Origin: Latrodectus hesperus
Taxonomy: Eukaryota; Arthropoda; Arachnida; Araneae; Theridiidae
Direction: 5' to 3'
DNA length: 64,000 bases
Assembly: GCA_037975125.1 (NCBI GenBank)
Contig: CM075857.1
Span: 41,842,436-41,906,435, forward strand
Numbering within the stretch: position 1 is the first letter of the stretch; each line of letters opens with the position of its first letter. The translations under genes and the position numbers were made by a program. This document shows, piece by piece, positions 62,801-64,000 of this stretch. The notes beneath the pieces were generated by a model that saw only the letters and a list, made by a program, of their open reading frames with translations, did no database searches and was not told where the DNA came from.

Positions 62801-63813
62801 ACCATTACTGAGCCCTTGATTAAAAAAACTGCAAAATGTTGTCACTGTCAGGACAAAAATTTAGTCCTGGGTCTCCTTGAAATATAAATTCTGGGGGAGC
62901 AGGATTTGGTGTATCTGTATTTAGTTCACACCACTCAAGCTTTCTAAATCGGAATCACTTTCTGTTTCAGAAGTACTGAAATCTGAACAATCAGATTCTG
63001 AAATATCTAAATGGTATTCATTTCAAAATCATCATCTGAATTAGAACCACTATATATCCAGCGCAAGTCATTTTGCAAAAATAAAACTAAATGTTAGTTA
63101 TACAAGCACTCAATGATTCACGACAAAGACCAGATGCAAATCAGCAAAAATTCACTGGAAAACTGATGCCTGCAAAATTTTGGTGAACAAGTGATGTCAG
63201 AAAATGTCACAAAATAGGTATTCCAAGAGTCACCAGATGGTGATGCTAATTAATATCTTAAAGCTACAGCTAAAAACACTGCAAAGTGATACCAATCTAG
63301 TAGCCAGAAAAGTAAACATAAGCATTCAAAACCAAAAAAGCACATGTGAAATAATTCGGGAAAGACTGAATGCACATAAAATTTCACAGTGCCCAAGCTA
63401 CACTCAGGATGAGCCAGGATGATACACTTTGCCTGCACAAGCTCAGCTCGGGAAAAACCAGGAAGGGGTTAATATCCTTAAATATTATAAAAATTAAATC
63501 AGAAAAGAAAAAATGTTTCAATTTATAAAATATTTATCTTTACAACTGGAAAAAAGTAATTTTTTAAAAAAATAGTTGTGTACAGATACTTACAAAAAAT
63601 TAATTTTTTATATGAGTATCAAAACAATACCTCTTTAAAATAATCTTTCGTAAATTCTTTTTCTAACTCTAAAAACCAAGTAAACCCAATATTGGGAGAT
63701 AACGCAGGGTTTTCTGAAGCAAGTTTTTTTATTCTATCAAGAGTAGATTGGTCAGGAGACGAGGTAATCTTTTGCACATTAGGTACTTTGCTAGACTTTG
63801 AAGTAGATTTTTC
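56705..63813 (-). CDS. UNG: uracil-DNA glycosylase (family 1, UNG), seven exons, 5' end outside window
   Basis: UNG removes uracil from DNA and starts base-excision repair in nucleus and mitochondria. Seven minus-strand exons with GT-AG borders (63631-63813, 60816-60911, 58346-58400, 58221-58263, 58053-58141, 57786-57964, 56705-56848) join in phase to 262 residues plus stop. In order: [20 protein letters not shown]; the water-activating loop [20 protein letters not shown] with catalytic Asp; FSV, with the uracil-stacking Phe; [13 protein letters not shown], the Pro/Ser loop region; [16 protein letters not shown], with the uracil-binding Asn; [15 protein letters not shown] and [15 protein letters not shown]; the leucine loop HPSPLA, with catalytic His and intercalating Leu; [13 protein letters not shown]; and a terminal IDWKYLP. 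The family motif is GQDPYH; here the His is Ile and the next Gly is Leu. The start codon and the targeting/PCNA-binding segment must lie beyond 64000. No defect in splicing or frame is seen, so the gene looks intact. Confidence 0.95.
56849..57785. other. UNG last intron, A+T-rich
   Basis: This is plain A+T-rich intron sequence with no element seen. It begins with GTTAAT and ends with a pyrimidine-rich acceptor TTTCTCTTTCAG on the minus strand. Confidence 0.7.
57786..57964 (-). CDS. UNG: UNG exon (179 bp), LLLNTRLTV to ILWG block
   Basis: The acceptor TTTTTTATTAG precedes it and the donor AAG|GTTAAT follows. It encodes [20 protein letters not shown], then [17 protein letters not shown] and [19 protein letters not shown]. 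The Asn in LLLN is the uracil-recognition residue. Family members usually have AHQANSH where this has AGASDSH. Confidence 0.95.
58053..58141 (-). CDS. UNG: UNG exon (89 bp), NIYKEL block
   Basis: The acceptor CTGTTTTTTAG precedes it and the donor CAAG|GTATTT follows. It encodes [16 protein letters not shown], then [14 protein letters not shown] and the first base of Gly. It matches family 'SL.NIYKEL..D......HG.L.GWA.QG'. Confidence 0.94.
58221..58263 (-). CDS. UNG: UNG exon (43 bp), GLAFSV block
   Basis: The acceptor TTCTTTACCAG precedes it and the donor AAGAG|GTAAAA follows. It completes the Gly codon and encodes [13 protein letters not shown] plus two bases of Ser. AFSV contains the Phe that stacks on uracil. 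Confidence 0.92.
58346..58400 (-). CDS. UNG: UNG exon with catalytic motif GQDPYI
   Basis: The acceptor TTCTTCTCAG precedes it and the donor CATG|GTAAAT follows. It encodes [18 protein letters not shown] plus the first base of Gly. The Asp that activates the attacking water is present. The His that closes the GQDPYH motif is replaced by Ile, in the middle of the exon, so a wrong splice choice cannot explain it. Confidence 0.94.
58401..60815. other. UNG intron, A+T-rich
   Basis: Apart from the family C retroposon at 59.5-59.8 kb, the intron holds no recognisable element. The 84-codon plus frame at 60278-60532 (Ser-rich, [16 protein letters not shown]) has no family resemblance and is left uncalled. 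Confidence 0.55.
59540..59775 (+). mobile_element. family C retroposon in a UNG intron
   Basis: The copy is decayed but ordered: CATTCTTCCTCACTGGGTTG, CTGGAGCTATGTAGGTTAAG, AAAGTCTTTCTGCTGGTGTG, AAGTATTCTAGACCTGTTAA and CTCACCTGCACTGCTAGACA, then TGTATGTACA. It lies in the intron between the UNG exons at 60816 and 58400, opposite to the gene's orientation. No target duplication is visible. Confidence 0.75.
60816..60911 (-). CDS. UNG: UNG exon (32 codons, phase 0/0)
   Basis: The acceptor TTATTTTAG precedes it and the donor GAT|GTAAGA follows. It encodes [32 protein letters not shown] in two parts. 'YPP...VF.W....DI.DV' is a conserved strand leading into the water-activating loop. Confidence 0.94.
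61195..63472 (-). mobile_element. piggyBac element with TTAA flanks inside a UNG intron
   Basis: The element is 61199-63468 (2.27 kb), flanked by TTAA at 61195-61198 and 63469-63472, the target site of all piggyBac elements. The termini are CCCCTTCCAGGTT (left) and CCCCTTCCTGGTT (right, reverse complement), which differ at one position. It occupies the intron between UNG exons 63631-63813 and 60816-60911, in the same orientation as the gene. It encodes a broken transposase. Since no splice junction is disturbed, it can be tolerated within the intron. Confidence 0.92.
61515..63085 (-). pseudogene. piggyBac transposase, decayed but covering all domains
   Basis: From the amino end: an acidic Ser/Asp-rich stretch ([17 protein letters not shown], about 63000), [12 protein letters not shown], then a 136-codon open part (62647-62237) with [30 protein letters not shown] (first catalytic Asp), [15 protein letters not shown] and [12 protein letters not shown] (second Asp). 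In shifted frames follow [20 protein letters not shown] (third Asp, about 61950-61990) and [16 protein letters not shown]. The Cys-rich carboxy-terminal zinc-binding domain [31 protein letters not shown] and AVPCFQLY ends with TAA at 61517-61515. All three Asp codons survive, but several stops and frameshifts separate them. The 138-codon plus-strand frame over this region is a shadow. Confidence 0.9.
63631..63813 (-). CDS. UNG: UNG exon, first one in the window (61 codons, phase 0/0)
   Basis: The acceptor TTTCTTTCAG precedes it and the donor GAG|GTATTG follows. It encodes [16 protein letters not shown] through [20 protein letters not shown] to [15 protein letters not shown]. The first ~20 residues are Ser/Lys-rich linker; the rest matches the start of the catalytic domain (family 'W...L..EF.K.YF..L'). 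Because it opens in phase 0 without an ATG, at least one more upstream exon is expected. Confidence 0.92.
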
Positions 63814-64000
63814 CTGAAAAGAAACATTACATCTAACAATAAAATATACCTATAACTACATAATTAACTTAAAATTTTTAATAATAGTTTAAACTAAGTA
63901 ATATTAAAAAATCATGATTATTCAAAAAGATTTTAAAGCAAATTATATTAGTTACATAAAATAGATGTGAAATTTTAACAAACTATAGTAAAAAAATTTA
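63814..64000. other. start of a further UNG intron, cut by the window end
   Basis: Upstream (on the minus strand) of the first visible UNG exon the sequence is A+T-rich and lacks an in-frame ATG exon. The next 5' exon must lie beyond the window. Confidence 0.6.

Overview
The window looks like nuclear DNA of an arthropod, most likely a chelicerate such as a spider. That is an inference from four things: very A+T-rich non-coding DNA, long dinucleotide microsatellites, genes split by GT-AG introns, and a dense mix of arthropod-type transposon relics (mariner, Tc1, piggyBac, hAT-like, Penelope-like, several tRNA-derived SINEs). A host uracil-DNA glycosylase gene is also present; UNG is absent from Drosophila. 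No bacterial operon, CRISPR array or phage signature was seen. Most short ORFs are chance frames or fragments of mobile elements.

Only one host gene can be supported. It is a family-1 uracil-DNA glycosylase (UNG) on the minus strand, between about 63.8 and 56.7 kb. Seven coding exons join in phase to 262 residues plus a stop. The amino-terminal exon or exons (targeting signal and start codon) lie beyond the right edge. Its first visible intron carries a piggyBac element with both ends recognisable (61199-63468) and its second intron carries a SINE. The catalytic water-activating motif reads GQDPYI where the family has GQDPYH.

Left part (1-30 kb): a mariner copy with TIRs and TA duplications (851-2051), a 92-bp tandem duplication (2664-2851), a possible pogo/Tigger relic (3545-4022), a tRNA-SINE (about 11.1 kb), a Penelope-like reverse transcriptase relic split by a TA microsatellite (about 15.4-16.1 kb), and two nearly identical tRNA-derived SINEs 430 bp apart (28.9 and 29.3 kb). 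The remainder is A+T-rich DNA in which I see no gene.

Middle part (30-53 kb): a nest of broken transposons. One Tc1 relic (30.67-32.17 kb) is interrupted by two retroposons. There is a 959-bp foldback-type element with ATAC flanks (35.76-36.71 kb). A deleted Tc1 (38034-38963) carries a SINE tail just inside one terminus. A hAT-like relic lies at 45.8-46.7 kb. A nearly full-length Tc1 with decayed TIRs lies at 47388-48730. Another Tc1 (51.68-52.95 kb) contains two SINE insertions. Every transposase seen is broken by stops, frameshifts or deletions, and three of them also lack a catalytic acidic residue.

I found no convincing undescribed multi-gene system. The observations most worth a second look are the substituted UNG motif, the foldback element with a direct repeat inside inverted ends, and the layered insertions that give a relative age order for the repeat families.
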